DNA of 38,251 bases from Basidiobolus ranarum (lineage: Eukaryota; Basidiobolomycota; Basidiobolomycetes; Basidiobolales). The first letter of the stretch is position 1; the number at the start of each line of letters is the position of its first letter. A program made the position numbers and the translations under genes. The stretch spans positions 1 through 38,251 of the forward strand of contig JASJQH010000048.1 of the NCBI GenBank assembly GCA_040143965.1. Direction: 5' to 3'. Of this stretch, positions 37,703-38,251 are shown in pieces. Below the pieces are notes generated by a model. The model ran no database searches, had not been told where the DNA came from, and saw only the letters and a list, made by a program, of their open reading frames with translations.

Positions 37703-38251
37703 TTAACGTAATTGTGCATAGGGCGGACGGGTATCAGGGAATCCACCCGAGTAGAGCTTGCGATTTCTTTGATTACCACGTCCTCTGCCGGCAAAATTGG
37801 TCAAACGAACCCCCTGATTAGCTAAGGTATGCTCCAACGCTTGTCTCTGATTAGCCTCCTCTCTTTCTTCGTAATTGAGAACCAATTTCTTTAGTTGTTG
37901 CTGCTCTTCGCGTTCTGCCTCTTGCTTGTTGCGAGTATTGACTGCCAATGAGCAATTAGAGGGAACCTCTACGGTTCTTATTTGCTGCTTATTTCCGCGC
38001 TTTGTTAGTAGGGTAAATGCGACGTTTCCTTGATCTTCACTCTGATTCCGCTCCAATACACCAAGCATACTCTGGTTGGTGAGATGCATTGGAATGGGCA
38101 TGTCTAGAGTAGCTGCCTTACGTTCAAGTTTTCGTGATTCTAAACTCTCTGACATCATTTTGCTGAATTCTCTTTCAAACTCATCTTCTTCCTCTTTTTT
38201 CAAATCCTCCTTCTTGATATTGAGAACCACAACATCAGCTTCTTCATCTGC
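37703..38251 (-). CDS. UPF2: UPF2/NMD2 C-terminus, partial (cut by window end)
   Basis: UPF2 bridges UPF1 and UPF3 in nonsense-mediated mRNA decay. The 183 visible codons are open to the last base of the window, so the gene continues beyond it on the right. The acidic stretch before VVVLNIKKEDLKKEEEDEFE leads into the signature EREFSKMMSESLESRK and LDMPIPMHL, the UPF1-binding region of the family. Then come TLLTKRGNKQQIRTVEVPS, a Q/E-rich coiled-coil segment (EAEREEQQQLKKLVLNYEE) and an RG-rich tail (AGRGRGNQRNRK) ending PPYAQLR. No intron is seen in this part. Confidence 0.9.
   Translation of the reverse strand, partial: ADEEADVVVLNIKKEDLKKEEEDEFEREFSKMMSESLESRKLERKAATLDMPIPMHLTNQSMLGVLERNQSEDQGNVAFTLLTKRGNKQQIRTVEVPSNCSLAVNTRNKQEAEREEQQQLKKLVLNYEEREEANQRQALEHTLANQGVRLTNFAGRGRGNQRNRKLYSGGFPDTRPPYAQLR

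Overview
The window is nuclear DNA of a fungus. It is AT-rich and densely genic. Introns are many and short (mostly about 55-90 bases), with GT-AG ends and CTAAC/CTAAT-like branch points. The standard stop codons are used. The gene set (PDAT, Mms22/Mus7, Hel2, Yak1, CNOT9, MED4, UPF2, a complex I accessory subunit) is fungal. Complex I, the intron density and a CASTOR1-like protein argue against a budding yeast related to Saccharomyces and would suit an early-diverging filamentous lineage. The exact taxon cannot be fixed from the sequence. No transposon, CRISPR array, rRNA or convincing tRNA was seen.

Layout: 254-1212 (-) short-chain dehydrogenase; 1802-4220 (-) PDAT/LRO1 with a 14-base microexon; 5069-6581 (-) CASTOR1-like ACT-domain protein; 6892-7789 (+) Mediator MED4, divergent from it; 8120-9667 (-) F-box/LRR protein; 10597-13132 (+) Hel2/ZNF598 RING ligase; 13676-13958 (-) a doubtful small spliced gene; 14483-15172 (+) truncated hemoglobin with a Cys-Pro-bearing N-terminal extension; 15992-16506 (+) complex I NDUFA5-type subunit; 16926-17334 (+) MIC12/MIC13-like MICOS subunit; 17946-18626 (-) orphan protein; 19519-21004 (+) CNOT9/Rcd1; 21825-26368 (-) YAK1 kinase; 28152-36990 (+) a 2677-residue Mms22/Mus7 homologue; 37703-38251 (-) the C-terminus of UPF2, cut by the window end.

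I rebuilt the exon structures by following reading frame, splice sites and family conservation; all summed exon lengths are multiples of three. There is no operon-like organisation. Several genes concern nutrient signalling (CASTOR-like, YAK1) and mRNA or ribosome quality control (HEL2, CNOT9, UPF2), but this may be chance.

The points most worth a second look are: the CASTOR1-like protein, which keeps one arginine-contact position and appears to have lost the other; a seven-copy, largely alternating 36-residue repeat in the Mms22 homologue; repeated TTAGGG (telo-box-like) motifs in upstream regions, above all three before HEL2; the two Cys-Pro motifs in the hemoglobin extension; and the PDAT microexon.
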